From NCBI GenBank assembly GCA_900770835.1, contig CAAGLQ010000269.1, positions 1 to 57,527 of the forward strand: a stretch of 57,527 nt of DNA. Reading direction: 5' to 3'. Below are positions 1 through 8,705 of this stretch, piece by piece. Numbering within the stretch: position 1 is the first letter of the stretch; each line of letters begins with the position of its first letter. The DNA comes from an uncultured Parabacteroides sp. (GTDB lineage: Bacteria; Bacteroidota; Bacteroidia; Bacteroidales; Tannerellaceae). A program made the translations under genes and the position numbers. The notes under the pieces were generated by a model. That model did no database searches. It saw nothing but the letters and a program-made list of their open reading frames with translations, and was not told where the DNA came from.

Positions 1-1
1 C

Positions 2-157
2 CAGTATCTGATCGCGCGGCAGGCTGTCAGAGACATTGATCTTTGGTTCAACAATCGATTGGCGATTAACCTGATCTTGCCAACCGCCGAACGCATCATC
101 GTCAGTAAGGTGCGGGCCAGTGAGTTCAAAGAGTGGTTCATGGGTGGAAATAAATAA
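2..157 (+). CDS. C-terminal end of an unidentified protein (partial)
   Basis: An open frame enters from the left edge and ends at TAA 155–157, giving 51 residues with the tail EWFMGGNK. The visible part is amphipathic, with isoleucine- and leucine-rich stretches mixed with arginines, and shows no motif I recognise. Its stop lies 12 nt before the TSUP permease start, so the two genes are probably cotranscribed. The family cannot be named from this fragment. Confidence 0.55.
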   Translation, partial: QYLIARQAVRDIDLWFNNRLAINLILPTAERIIVSKVRASEFKEWFMGGNK

Positions 158-169
158 AAATAACAAACG

Positions 170-925
170 ATGGATATTTGGACATTTGTGATTGTCTGCC
201 CCTTGGTGGGCTTAGCCGGATTTATTGATGCCATTGCCGGCGGTGGCGGCTTGATCTCCCTTCCAGCCTACTTGATTGCGGGGCTTCCCCCTCATGCAGC
301 TATTGGCACGAATAAGTTTGGTTCTTGTTGTGGCACCTGTGTAGCCACTTGGCAGTTTGCCCGCAGAGGGTTTATCCGTTGGCGTAGGGTGTTGCCGGCG
401 GTTGTCTTGGCGCTTTTGGGTTCATGGTTGGGCGCTCGGCTGGCACTATTGGTAGCCTCTGATACGTTCAAGGTGATTATGTTGGTCATCCTTCCGTTGA
501 CAGGTGCGTATGTATTGAATAAGAAAGCGTTGCAATCCGATAATCCACCCTATTCCAATCGTTTGACCATCTTGATCGTAGCGGCGTTAAGCTTTGTGAT
601 AGGTATTTACGACGGCTTCTATGGTCCGGGCACAGGTACTTTCCTGATGCTTCTGCTGACCGCTGTCGCCCATGTCAGCCTCAACGAGGCGGCAGGTATT
701 ACGAAAGTCATCAATCTTTCCACCAATGTGGCAGCGTTGGCTGTTTTCTTGACGCATGGGGTAGTGTGGATGCCTTTGGCGGTGGCAGCTGCGGCTTTTA
801 GTATCGTAGGTAACTACCTCGGCGCACGCTATTTTGTCAGCAAAGGCACCGGTTTTGTCAAGCCCGTTATCATTGTGGTGCTGACTCTTTTCTTCTGCAA
901 GCTCTGTTACGAGTTGTTCCTGTAA
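170..925 (+). CDS. TSUP-family membrane permease (TauE/SafE-like)
   Basis: A 251-residue, almost wholly hydrophobic protein with about eight predicted membrane helices, the usual size for the TauE/SafE (TSUP) family. These inner-membrane carriers move sulfite, sulfoacetate or other small organosulfur anions. The two-fold internal repeat of the family is visible: GGGGLISLP followed by GTNK in the N-terminal half (residues 24–49), and DGFYGPGTGTF near residue 150 in the second half. The start is the ATG directly after the upstream gene. The substrate cannot be read from sequence, and the neighbours give no sulfur context. Confidence 0.85.
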   Translation: MDIWTFVIVCPLVGLAGFIDAIAGGGGLISLPAYLIAGLPPHAAIGTNKFGSCCGTCVATWQFARRGFIRWRRVLPAVVLALLGSWLGARLALLVASDTFKVIMLVILPLTGAYVLNKKALQSDNPPYSNRLTILIVAALSFVIGIYDGFYGPGTGTFLMLLLTAVAHVSLNEAAGITKVINLSTNVAALAVFLTHGVVWMPLAVAAAAFSIVGNYLGARYFVSKGTGFVKPVIIVVLTLFFCKLCYELFL

Positions 926-934
926 TGGTTTGTT

Positions 935-964
935 CCAGTTGGAGAAATATTTTTTCCTAACTGG
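935..964. repeat. Inverted repeat after the permease gene
   Basis: CCAGTT (935–940) is matched by AACTGG (959–964). Inside it a smaller GGA/TCC pair flanks an A/T-rich centre. A second copy of the motif TGGAGAAA…ATATTTTT follows directly, so the block is also a rough direct repeat. It lies between the permease stop and the M28 gene. It could terminate the permease transcript or bind a regulator of the next gene. Confidence 0.4.
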
Positions 965-1011
965 AGAAAAATATTTTTGTAGTCAGGGCAAACAGTTGTT
1001 TGAATTAGTCG

Positions 1012-1019
1012 TACTTTTG
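1012..1019 (+). promoter_or_regulatory. Possible -7 box for the M28 peptidase gene
   Basis: TACTTTTG fits the Bacteroides -7 consensus TAnnTTTG and lies 42 nt before the chosen start. No well-placed TTTG -33 box is visible, so the call is tentative. Confidence 0.35.
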
Positions 1020-1060
1020 AGGCGAATTAGAACAATGTAATCAATGACAAATTCATGTGT

Positions 1061-2599
1061 ATGAAAAGGACAGTACTAATGATGGTCGTAGCTTGTGCGG
1101 CAAGTTTTTCGACTTATGCGCAGACCTGCTTAGGTGACGATCTGGCATTCCGTGTAAAAGATCAGGCTTTTAACCATTCTCAGGTAGAGGAACTCTCTGA
1201 GTTTATGACCGATGAACTGGGCTCTCGCTTGGCTGCTTCACAGATGAAGTTACGTGCGGAGGGATTGGTGATCGATAAATTGAAGGAGATGGGTCTTTCC
1301 AATCCCCGTGCGGAGTTTGCCTATGAGTTCGAGAAAGGTGGCTGGGATAATGAGAAGAACTATGTGGCGATGACGGCTCCCTATTATTGCAGTTTTGCGG
1401 CGAATCCAAAGGCTTGGTCGGGCAGCACCAACGGTTTGGTCAAAGGCGAGTGTGTTCTGCTCGATGTACAGGAGAAGGCTGATTTGGAGAAATACAAAGG
1501 AAAATTGGCGGGGAAGATTGTATTGATGCCCGTGCAGCAAACTTACGAGATCAAATTTGAGCCGTTGGCTTCTCGCTATACGGAGGAGCAACTGGCCGAG
1601 TTGGCACAAGATCCCCGTCCCTCCAATCGCAGACGTTTCCCGGGAAACTGGCAAGCTATGCGTGAGTTGCAGAATGCCATCAGTCAGTTCTTGAAGAGCG
1701 AGAATGCGTTGGCTGTGGTAAATGGAAGCGGTGTCTTCAATGTGCCCAGCTCACGTGGCGTGCAATACAAGCAGGGCGATTCGGAGCCGACTCCGGAGAT
1801 TATCCTGCCGATCGAGGATCACGGTCGTATGGCCCGCTTGCTGAAGAGAGGCGAGAAGGTGGAGATGGAGCTGGAGATCAAGAATAGCTTCACCAACAAC
1901 ACGAAGATCAATAACGTGATTGCCGAGATCCCCGGTACGGATCCGAAGTTGAAGAATGAGATTGTCTTGATTGGTGCGCATCTTGATTCTTGGCACGGCA
2001 GCACGGGTGCCGCCGATAATGCTTCCGGTTGCATTGTGATGATGGAGGCCATGCGTATCTTGAAAGCCATGAATATCCAGCCGAAGCGTACGATTCGCAT
2101 TGCTCTCTGGGGAGGCGAGGAGCAGGGCCTTTTTGGCTCGCGTGGTTATGCGAATCAGTATCTCTACGACAGCGAGAAGGGTAAGGCGCTTCCGGGCTAT
2201 TCCAATTTTGCGCTCTATTTGAACATGGATAACGGCTCGGGTCGTTTCCGTGGCATCTATTTGGAGGAGAACGATCTGGCTGTTCCCTTCTTCGAGACCT
2301 GGAAAAAACCGTTTGAGTCGTTAGGCTTCAAGACACTCTCGTTGCGTAAGACAGGAGGAACGGATCACATGTCATTTGACCGCATGGGCTTACCGGCCTA
2401 TCAGTTTATCCAAGATGAGCTGGAATATGACCGCACTTACCACACGACGATGGATACCTACGAGCGACTTTCACTGAGTGATCTGAAGGTGGATGCGGCT
2501 ATCACTGCCTGGTTGGTCTTAAATGCGGCTATGGACAACGCTCGCATCCCTGTGAAGCCGGGCTATCCGGAGAATACCCCGAAGGGTGGAATGTTTTAA
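1061..2599 (+). CDS. Exported M28-family zinc aminopeptidase with PA insert
   Basis: This 512-residue protein starts with a clear signal peptide (MKRTVLMMVVACAASFSTYAQ). I start it at ATG 1061 because the ATG two codons earlier adds nothing to the signal. The C-terminal half has the M28 di-zinc site: GAHLDSW (about residue 307), GAADNASG (Asp about 319), WGGEEQG (catalytic Glu and ligand, about 353) and TYHTTMD near the end (last His). Residues about 130–280 fit a protease-associated domain inserted ahead of the catalytic core. M28 enzymes remove N-terminal amino acids or cleave dipeptides; this one should act in the periplasm or outside. With the tricorn-like and S10 proteins nearby it suggests peptide feeding. 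Confidence 0.9.
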   Translation: MKRTVLMMVVACAASFSTYAQTCLGDDLAFRVKDQAFNHSQVEELSEFMTDELGSRLAASQMKLRAEGLVIDKLKEMGLSNPRAEFAYEFEKGGWDNEKNYVAMTAPYYCSFAANPKAWSGSTNGLVKGECVLLDVQEKADLEKYKGKLAGKIVLMPVQQTYEIKFEPLASRYTEEQLAELAQDPRPSNRRRFPGNWQAMRELQNAISQFLKSENALAVVNGSGVFNVPSSRGVQYKQGDSEPTPEIILPIEDHGRMARLLKRGEKVEMELEIKNSFTNNTKINNVIAEIPGTDPKLKNEIVLIGAHLDSWHGSTGAADNASGCIVMMEAMRILKAMNIQPKRTIRIALWGGEEQGLFGSRGYANQYLYDSEKGKALPGYSNFALYLNMDNGSGRFRGIYLEENDLAVPFFETWKKPFESLGFKTLSLRKTGGTDHMSFDRMGLPAYQFIQDELEYDRTYHTTMDTYERLSLSDLKVDAAITAWLVLNAAMDNARIPVKPGYPENTPKGGMF

Positions 2600-2646
2600 A
2601 AGTATATAGATAGCATTTTTTATAATTACATAGGTTAGTAAAACAA

Positions 2647-2692
2647 GGCACAAGGTAGCGAAGTGATTTCGGGGCTTTGTGCCACTTTTTTT
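2647..2692 (+). terminator. Rho-independent terminator after the M28 gene
   Basis: GGCACAA (2647–2653) pairs with TTGTGCC (2677–2683) and is followed by a run of seven T. It separates the M28 gene from the tricorn-like gene, which therefore probably has its own promoter. Confidence 0.7.
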
Positions 2693-2764
2693 GTGTGAAT
2701 GTGCCACTTTTTACCGACCTTTGTCAGCATATAAACAAATTGTAAAATCATTAAATAGAATAGT

Positions 2765-5700
2765 ATGAAGAAGGTATTGATTCCTGCGTTGACGCTTGCC
2801 TTGACAGCGGCGACTGCACACGCCGAAGAGTCTCCCCTCTGGATGCGCTATTGTGCGCTTTCTCCGGATGGGCAGACGATCGCATTCTCTTATCAAGGTG
2901 ATCTATTTACTGTGCCTGCCACAGGTGGAGAGGCCCATCAACTGACTGCACACCCAGGACAAGACACACGTCCTGTTTGGTCGCCCGATGGCAAGCAAAT
3001 CGCTTTCGCCTCTGACCGCGAGGGGCAATTTGACATCTATCTGATTGCCAAGGAGGGAGGAGAGCCCAAGCGACTGACTACCCACTCCACCAGCGAATAT
3101 CCGTTGGCATTTACTGATAACAATCACGTGCTTTATCACGCTAATATCATGCAGGATGCGAAAGACATCCAATTCCCTGGTGCACGTTTCATGCAGGTCT
3201 ATTCCGTAGATACAGAAGGACATCGCCCACACCTTTATTCCTCGCTTTATATGGATCATTTGGCAGTCAGCCCGGACGGGAAGCAGCTGCTTTATAATGA
3301 TTATAAAGGCTATGAGGATCCTTGGCGTAAGCATCATCAAAGCTCTATCACCCGTGATATTTGGCTGACAGACGCTGCGCAGACCCATTTCCAGAAGCTC
3401 ACGAGCTTCGGTGGGGAGGATCGTAATCCGGTTTGGGCACCCGATGGCCAGTCGTACTACTATCTGAGCGAGCAGAACGGTAGTTTTAACGTCTATAAAA
3501 CGGCACTTAACGGTGGAAAACCCCAGCAGTTGACCAACCATACCTTGCATCCGGTGCGTCATTTGACGGCATCTAAGCAGGGATTACTCTGCTATGATTA
3601 TGACGGTGAGATCTACACGCTGCGTGAAGGTGAGCAGCCGAAAAAGGTAAATATCCGCATTCGTAAAGACAACGTGGGTAGTGACTTGATTCATCGTCTG
3701 CTGAGTGACGGGGCAACCGATATCGCGGTGGCTCCTAACGGGAAAGAGGTGGCTTTCATCACTCACGGAGATGTGTATGTAACCTCTGTGGAGTATGAGA
3801 CAACCCGCCAGATCACCAATACACCGCAACAGGAGCGCAACATTGAGTTTAGTCCGGATGGCCGCTCGTTGGTCTATTCTTCAGAGCGTGAAGGCACTTG
3901 GGGACTCTATGAAAGCAAGTTGGTCAACAAGGAGGATAAACAGTTTACCTATGCGCCGGAAATCAAAGAGGAGGCTTTGGTGGTCAATGGAAAAACCTCT
4001 TTCCAGCCAACCTACTCCCCGGATGGCAAGGAGGTGGCTTACTTAGAGGAGCGCACGACCCTCAAAGTTGTCAATCGGGCTACGAAGCAGATTCGCACCG
4101 TGCTTGATGGCAAATACCTTTATTCGTATAGCGATGGCGATCAGCACTATCAGTGGTCTCCCGACAGCCGTTGGCTCTTGGTGGATTACATTAGTGTAGG
4201 TGGTTGGAACAACACGGATGTGGCTTTGGTGAAGGCCGATGGTAGTGGCGAGGTGACGAACCTGACGGAAAGTGGTTATTCGGATGGCGACGCAAAATGG
4301 GTGCTCGACGGTAAGGCCATGATTTGGAACTCCGATCGTGCGGGTTATCGCAGTCACGGCAGTTGGGGTGCAGAGCGAGATATGTATATCATGTTCTTCG
4401 ACGGTGAGGCGTATGACAAGTTCCGTCTGAGCAAGGAAGAGACCGCCCTGTTGGAGGATGATGAGCAGAAGGACAAGAAGGACGATAAGGAGGCTGATAA
4501 GAAGGAGGAGAAAGCCGATAAACCGGTTGAACCGTTGAAGTTTGACTTGGCGAATCGCCAAGATCGGGTGATCCGCCTGACCGCTCACTCATCTCATTTG
4601 GGAGATGCGGTGTTGAGCAAAAAGGGTGATAAGCTCTATTATTGCACGAGCTTTGAGAAGGGCTACGACCTCTGGGAGCAGGATTTGAAAGAACGTTCTA
4701 CTAAGCTACTGTTGAAAGATGTAGGTCGTGGTGCACTGTTTGCGGACAAGAAGGTGGAGAACCTTTTCTTGACGGCACGTGGCAAGTTGAAGAAGATTGA
4801 GTTGAAAGACAACAAGGAGAAAAATATCCCATTTAAGGCGGAGTTCAATTACCGTCCGGCAGAGGAGCGTGCCTACATCTTTAACCATGCTTGGAGACAA
4901 GCAAAGGAGAAGTTCTACGACCCAACATTGCGCGGTATTGACTGGGAGGGCTATCGTAAGGCTTACGCCCGCTTCTTGCCGCATATCAACAATAACTACG
5001 ATTTTCAGGAGTTACTTTCTGAGTTGTTGGGTGAGTTGAACGGTTCGCATACAGGTGCTCGCTATTATGCGCCGCTGAACTGTCCGGAAACAGCTTCTTT
5101 AGGTGCCTTCTTTGATAACACGTACACCGGTGAGGGCTTGAAGATTGAGGAGATCTTAGCGAAAGGCCCGTTGACGAAGGCTGACACAAAGATTCGCAAA
5201 GGATGTGTGATCGAGGCGATCGATGGCGTGAAGATTGGTAAGGAAAACGATTATAACCCCTTGCTTAGTGGCAAGGCTGGGAAGAAAGTCCGCTTAACGG
5301 TTTACGATCCTGCCACGGGCAGCCGCTTTGAGGAGCAGGTGAAGCCAGCAAGCCAAGGTGATGTACGTGAGCTGCTTTACAAGCGTTGGATCAAACATTG
5401 CGAGGAGACGGTGGATAAGCTGTCTGGCGGACAGATAGGCTATGTGCATGTACGTGGCATGGACAGCGAGAGTTTCCGAGAGGTCTATTCTGCGCTTTTA
5501 GGTCGTTGCCGCCAGAAGAAGGCCGTGATTGTTGATACCCGTCACAATGGTGGTGGCTGGTTGCACGACGATTTGGCTACGTTGCTTAGCGGCAAGGAGT
5601 ATCAGCGTTTTGAGCCGCGCGGACAGTATATCGGTAGTGATCCCTACAACAAATGGACGAAGCCTTCTTGTGTGCTCGTTTGCGAGGATAACTACTCTAA

Positions 5701-5983
5701 TGCACACGGCTTCCCCTGGGTTTATAAGACATTAGGTATTGGCAAGTTGATCGGTGCGCCCGTCCCTGGTACGATGACCGCCGTTTGGTGGGAAACGCAG
5801 ATCGACCCGACCTTGGTGTTTGGTATTCCCCAAGTAGGTGTGAAGGATATGCAGGGCAACTTCTTGGAGAACCAGCAGCTTCAGCCGGATGTAGAGATTT
5901 ATAATACGCCGGAGCAACAGCTCAGTGGTGAGGATGCCCAGTTGCGTCGTGCCGTGGAGGAGATGCTGAAAACGGTGAGATAA
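2765..5983 (+). CDS. Exported tricorn-type S41 protease
   Basis: A 1072-residue protein with a signal peptide (cleavage near ATAHA|EE). The N-terminal half is a TolB/tricorn beta-propeller with repeated SPDGK-type blades, and a second propeller follows. Residues about 559–589 form a highly charged Asp/Lys/Glu linker. The C-terminal third has the tricorn core, a PDZ domain and an S41 catalytic domain. The Ser-His pair of tricorn enzymes is visible at 761–762 (GSHTG). The likely nucleophile is Ser978 in DNYSNAHG. In archaeal tricorn the nucleophile is followed by a substrate-binding Asp, here Asn979. Tricorn enzymes cut peptides into small pieces; in Bacteroidota they are usually periplasmic. 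Terminators on both sides make it a single-gene unit. Confidence 0.9.
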   Translation: MKKVLIPALTLALTAATAHAEESPLWMRYCALSPDGQTIAFSYQGDLFTVPATGGEAHQLTAHPGQDTRPVWSPDGKQIAFASDREGQFDIYLIAKEGGEPKRLTTHSTSEYPLAFTDNNHVLYHANIMQDAKDIQFPGARFMQVYSVDTEGHRPHLYSSLYMDHLAVSPDGKQLLYNDYKGYEDPWRKHHQSSITRDIWLTDAAQTHFQKLTSFGGEDRNPVWAPDGQSYYYLSEQNGSFNVYKTALNGGKPQQLTNHTLHPVRHLTASKQGLLCYDYDGEIYTLREGEQPKKVNIRIRKDNVGSDLIHRLLSDGATDIAVAPNGKEVAFITHGDVYVTSVEYETTRQITNTPQQERNIEFSPDGRSLVYSSEREGTWGLYESKLVNKEDKQFTYAPEIKEEALVVNGKTSFQPTYSPDGKEVAYLEERTTLKVVNRATKQIRTVLDGKYLYSYSDGDQHYQWSPDSRWLLVDYISVGGWNNTDVALVKADGSGEVTNLTESGYSDGDAKWVLDGKAMIWNSDRAGYRSHGSWGAERDMYIMFFDGEAYDKFRLSKEETALLEDDEQKDKKDDKEADKKEEKADKPVEPLKFDLANRQDRVIRLTAHSSHLGDAVLSKKGDKLYYCTSFEKGYDLWEQDLKERSTKLLLKDVGRGALFADKKVENLFLTARGKLKKIELKDNKEKNIPFKAEFNYRPAEERAYIFNHAWRQAKEKFYDPTLRGIDWEGYRKAYARFLPHINNNYDFQELLSELLGELNGSHTGARYYAPLNCPETASLGAFFDNTYTGEGLKIEEILAKGPLTKADTKIRKGCVIEAIDGVKIGKENDYNPLLSGKAGKKVRLTVYDPATGSRFEEQVKPASQGDVRELLYKRWIKHCEETVDKLSGGQIGYVHVRGMDSESFREVYSALLGRCRQKKAVIVDTRHNGGGWLHDDLATLLSGKEYQRFEPRGQYIGSDPYNKWTKPSCVLVCEDNYSNAHGFPWVYKTLGIGKLIGAPVPGTMTAVWWETQIDPTLVFGIPQVGVKDMQGNFLENQQLQPDVEIYNTPEQQLSGEDAQLRRAVEEMLKTVR

Positions 5984-5999
5984 GCATTTTGAAATTAGA

Positions 6000-6034
6000 G
6001 GGGGGATGCGTCAAGTGATGTATCCCCCCTTTTA
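6000..6034. terminator. Bidirectional terminator between convergent genes
   Basis: GGGGGGAT (6000–6007) pairs perfectly with ATCCCCCC (6022–6029), followed by TTTTA. It ends the tricorn gene on the plus strand and may also serve the flavin-reductase frame on the minus strand. A second small repeat, AAATCAC/GTGATTT, lies at 6038–6057. Confidence 0.8.
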
Positions 6035-6056
6035 TTGAAATCACTTCTGTGTGATT

Positions 6057-6725
6057 TTACGGCTTTCTCCGCCAAACGTTAGTGATCTCGCCAAAGACCA
6101 TCTTGTGGTATTCGCCAGTCTCTGCATGCGCATCCACAACGAACTTGCGACCCTCTTCGGTATAGAAATCATCTGGGGAGACGGTAGTCACCTCTACCAA
6201 GTTACATTCCAATACGAGGCTGGCCTCTTTGTAGGTTGTGCGGCCAGAGGGGGTCTGTACAGCGGTCAGTTTTGTCTCTTTCATCTTGTCAGAGTCCCGA
6301 CCGGACTTCTTGCCAAACAGCATAATATTCTCCTTAAACTCATCCTCGAAGAAGGAGACAGTGTAGCGTTGCTCCTGCCGCATAAACTCTAAGGTGTAGC
6401 GGTTGGAGCGTAGGAAATGGAAGATAGCCGGCTTACCGAACAGGATGCCCCAGCCGCCCCAGCTGGTCACCATAGAGTTGAAACGCTCCGCTTTGCCTGC
6501 GGTCAGGATGCCAAACTTCTCGCCAATCAAAGTGAACGGCTCTCCCGGAATTTCTTTCACGCTGATGCTGTCGAACAGCTGATCGAACGTGCGTGCTTTT
6601 AAGGCTTCCCTGTCGATGGTTACTGTTTATGCCGGCTCATTGGCCTCCGCTGATTGTGGTTCATTTGGAGTTGTCCCTGTGCCGCAGCTGGCCAATCCCA
6701 ATGCGGCTCCCAATAAGAAAATTGT
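6057..6725 (-). pseudogene. Lipoprotein flavin reductase, start lost and internal stop
   Basis: Read on the minus strand this frame encodes a lipoprotein signal (TIFLLGAALGLASCG, lipobox LASC), a short Pro/Glu linker, and then a flavin reductase-like FMN-binding split barrel with GILTAG and NSMVTSWGGWG. One in-frame TAA (6627–6629) lies between the linker (NEPA) and the barrel (TVTIDREALK). Both parts stay in one frame, so this looks like one gene with a single nonsense change, for example AAA to TAA. Its own start codon is gone; the frame is fused directly behind a bioB fragment. A GTG at 6560 could start a cytosolic 167-residue product, but that would lack the first barrel residues. The family reduces flavins or iron-sulfur centres with FMN. 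Probably inactive. Confidence 0.75.
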
Positions 6726-7175
6726 CAGTTCCTCTTTCGTCAGCAAGCCTAACGAGCCACAAAGGAATAGGTTTGTCTCTTTGCGCAATGCCCGATAGTT
6801 GTCGCACACCTTGCGGAGGGCGGCACCTTTCACGCTCCGTCCGCTCGTCACTTGGCAGAAACGCTTCACGCCTTTTCGCTCGTCGTAGCGTGCTTGGTCG
6901 AGCACCTGCTCAGCGGAGACAATGCCATGCACGTCAGAGTCCGTATGATAATGTCCTGATTGGGCACACCATTTGCAATTTTCTGAGCACTGCCCCGCCC
7001 GCGCATTGATGATGCTGCACGGATTAAAGGCGGGTTTGCCAAAATGACGGGTGATTTCACTCGCCGCTTGATAAAGCGTTTCCTTGTCTCGGGTCTCTAA
7101 AAGGGTGTAAGCCTCCTCCTCTGTCAGCGATCCCCCGCCAATGATGCGTGCTTTTAGTTCTTCTATTGTATCCAT
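6726..7175 (-). pseudogene. bioB: Biotin synthase N-terminal fragment fused to the next frame
   Basis: From ATG 7175 the first 150 residues match biotin synthase, the radical-SAM enzyme that inserts sulfur into dethiobiotin. Visible are the N-terminal helix, CSIINARAGQ and the radical-SAM motif CSENCKWC (CxxxCxxC, about residues 63–70), then CGSLGLLTKEEL. There the homology stops, where an intact enzyme would run for roughly another 170 residues of TIM barrel including the [2Fe-2S] ligands. The next codons read TIFLLGAALG, the signal of a lipoprotein. The fusion is in frame, so a deletion has joined two same-strand genes near 6725. The product cannot be a working BioB; a full copy may exist elsewhere. 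Confidence 0.85.
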
Positions 7176-7202
7176 TTTCAATCTATTAGTTTAATGAAGA
7201 AA

Positions 7203-7233
7203 CAAAGATATAGGCTCATGGGTTAACACGCAA
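7203..7233 (-). promoter_or_regulatory. Promoter of the bioB remnant
   Basis: On the minus strand TATCTTTG (7210–7203) is a perfect -7 box, with a TTG 20 nt upstream (7233–7231). ATGGG…CCCAT (about 7218–7239) is a short dyad overlapping the -33 region and could be an operator. I cannot tell whether it is a BirA or other biotin-responsive site. Confidence 0.55.
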
Positions 7234-7296
7234 TCCCATAAATATGGTATATTTATTTTGGAGATTGATGCAGTAAAAATACCATGAATATGTGAT

Positions 7297-7326
7297 TTTG
7301 TAGTATTTTAGGCATATGTATCTTCG
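7297..7326 (+). promoter_or_regulatory. Promoter reading toward the disrupted susC
   Basis: TTTG (7297–7300), an 18-nt spacer and TATCTTCG (7319–7326) make a good Bacteroides-type promoter on the plus strand, divergent from the bioB promoter. About 50 nt later comes ATG AGA CAG (7375–7383), immediately followed by the IS end. This is most simply the original promoter, leader and first codons of the susC gene whose 3' part survives right of the IS. Confidence 0.55.
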
Positions 7327-7381
7327 CAGTGTAAAATAAAACACTATTTTTCACAAATTAAAAGAATTATCAAAATGAGAC

Positions 7382-7408
7382 AGTGACTATCTCTAAAAGA
7401 GGTTGACA
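7382..7408 (+). repeat. Left terminal inverted repeat of the IS
   Basis: Begins AGTGACT and ends GTTGACA, followed by a TTAGAG also found just inside the right end. It is the orfB-distal end of the element. Confidence 0.65.
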
Positions 7409-7781
7409 GATTAGAGGGCGATTAACTAATATGCTTTACACCGTCTGAGACGGTTCTCTATTTTTCTTTACACTATTATTTCGGTTGACTGATTCAGTTG
7501 ACAGATTTGGATCTGTGAACTGATTGCCTTTACAGCTTTGGCAGAATGATGCCGAATCTACTGCACTGTCCTCCGAAAGCAAAGTTAGAAAGATTCCACG
7601 ATATCAAAATAGAGAAAGTGGATTATTTTGTAACTTTGTGATCGGAAGCCGAAGAGGAAACGGGCTCTGCTGAGGAGCAACCCGCCAGCAATAAGCTTAC
7701 CGTCACACTGAAATAGTGACCTTGGTGTGGCCAGCGATGGCTGAGCCCATTATTTCAGGAGATGTCCATGGCTAAGAAAAC
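7409..7781. other. Long non-coding tail inside the IS with small hairpins
   Basis: No convincing gene is seen in these 373 nt. There are several short dyads: ACCGTC/GACGGT (7440–7454), ACTGA/TCAGT (7488–7498), ACAGAT/ATCTGT (7501–7516) and GGCA/TGCC (7540–7553). From ATG 7548 a plus-strand reading gives MPNLLHCPPKAKLERFHDIK… and later PWCGQRW, broken by a TGA and a TAG-TGA pair. This is faintly like the N-terminus of another transposase, so a decayed second element is possible. Confidence 0.4.
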
Positions 7782-8705
7782 TTATCCAGGAGCAACTGGT
7801 TCTATCGGTTTTTCCCACGGATTCCGCCAGCATCGTTTTTGCTTGCCCGCCTCCCCGTGAACGACCTCGGGGGTCTTGTTCCCGATGCTCATGTGTGGTC
7901 GTTCTTTATTGTAGAACAATATGATACGCTTCATCTCTTCTTTGCACTTTTCAATGGTTGGTATTTCCATTTTGTAAAGCCACTCCGTTTTGAGGATCCC
8001 GTTGGCTCGTTCTGCTATGGCATTCTCAAGAGGGTCTCCACTCTGAGTCATGCTTATCTTTACATTATGCTTTTTCAGTTCTGCCACGTACGATGCGCTG
8101 CAATACTGGCATCCGCGGTCGGAGTGATGTATCAGCCTGGCGGCAGTCTCATCGTCAATAGTGGCAAGTGCCATTCTCAACGCCTGTAGCGGATATATTG
8201 TCTCCAAAGTAGGTCCAATTGCCCAACCGACGATTTTATGGGAATAAGCGCCAGTGATCAGTGACAGGTAGCATACGCCCTCGTTCGTCTCGATATATGT
8301 TATGTCACTGACCCATATCTCGTTGGGACGCATCGGCACTATCTCCTTGATAAGATTGTCATACTTATGGTAGTGATGACTTGAGTCCGTGGTCTTATAA
8401 TGACGACGACGTTTTATCTGCACCATAAGCCCATTCTTCCGCAGTAGCTCAATGAACGCGTCGCGCCCGGGCATACATCCCGTGGATTCAAACAGACGCT
8501 TGATGATCAGATACAACTTGGCGCATCCAAGGCCAGGATTGCCCTGACGGTAATCCTTCGCTTTTTCAACAATCAACGGCTCTATGGCATTTTCCGCAAA
8601 GTCGTTATCTTCCACTTTGTTATAAAATGATTGTCTGCTGTAACCAAACAGCCCGCAGAGGGTCTTCAGCGCAGGCGCCGGAGATTCCTCGCGAAGCAGA
8701 CTCAC
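7782..8705 (-). CDS. IS3-family transposase OrfB (DDE integrase domain)
   Basis: A 307-residue transposase catalytic subunit. It has the HTH_21-like N-terminal region (CGLFGYSRQSFY), then the rve-type DDE core: VSDITYIET (first Asp), LIHHSDRGCQY (second Asp) and NAIAERANGILKTE (Glu), ending in the usual YNKERPHMSIGNKTPEVVH. The frame opens at GTG 8705 inside a GTGA overlap with the orfA stop. In IS3 elements the active enzyme is normally an OrfAB fusion made by -1 frameshifting, and an A7 slippery run lies just upstream. The frame is intact, so the element may still be active. Confidence 0.93.
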   Translation of the reverse strand: MSLLREESPAPALKTLCGLFGYSRQSFYNKVEDNDFAENAIEPLIVEKAKDYRQGNPGLGCAKLYLIIKRLFESTGCMPGRDAFIELLRKNGLMVQIKRRRHYKTTDSSHHYHKYDNLIKEIVPMRPNEIWVSDITYIETNEGVCYLSLITGAYSHKIVGWAIGPTLETIYPLQALRMALATIDDETAARLIHHSDRGCQYCSASYVAELKKHNVKISMTQSGDPLENAIAERANGILKTEWLYKMEIPTIEKCKEEMKRIILFYNKERPHMSIGNKTPEVVHGEAGKQKRCWRNPWEKPIEPVAPG

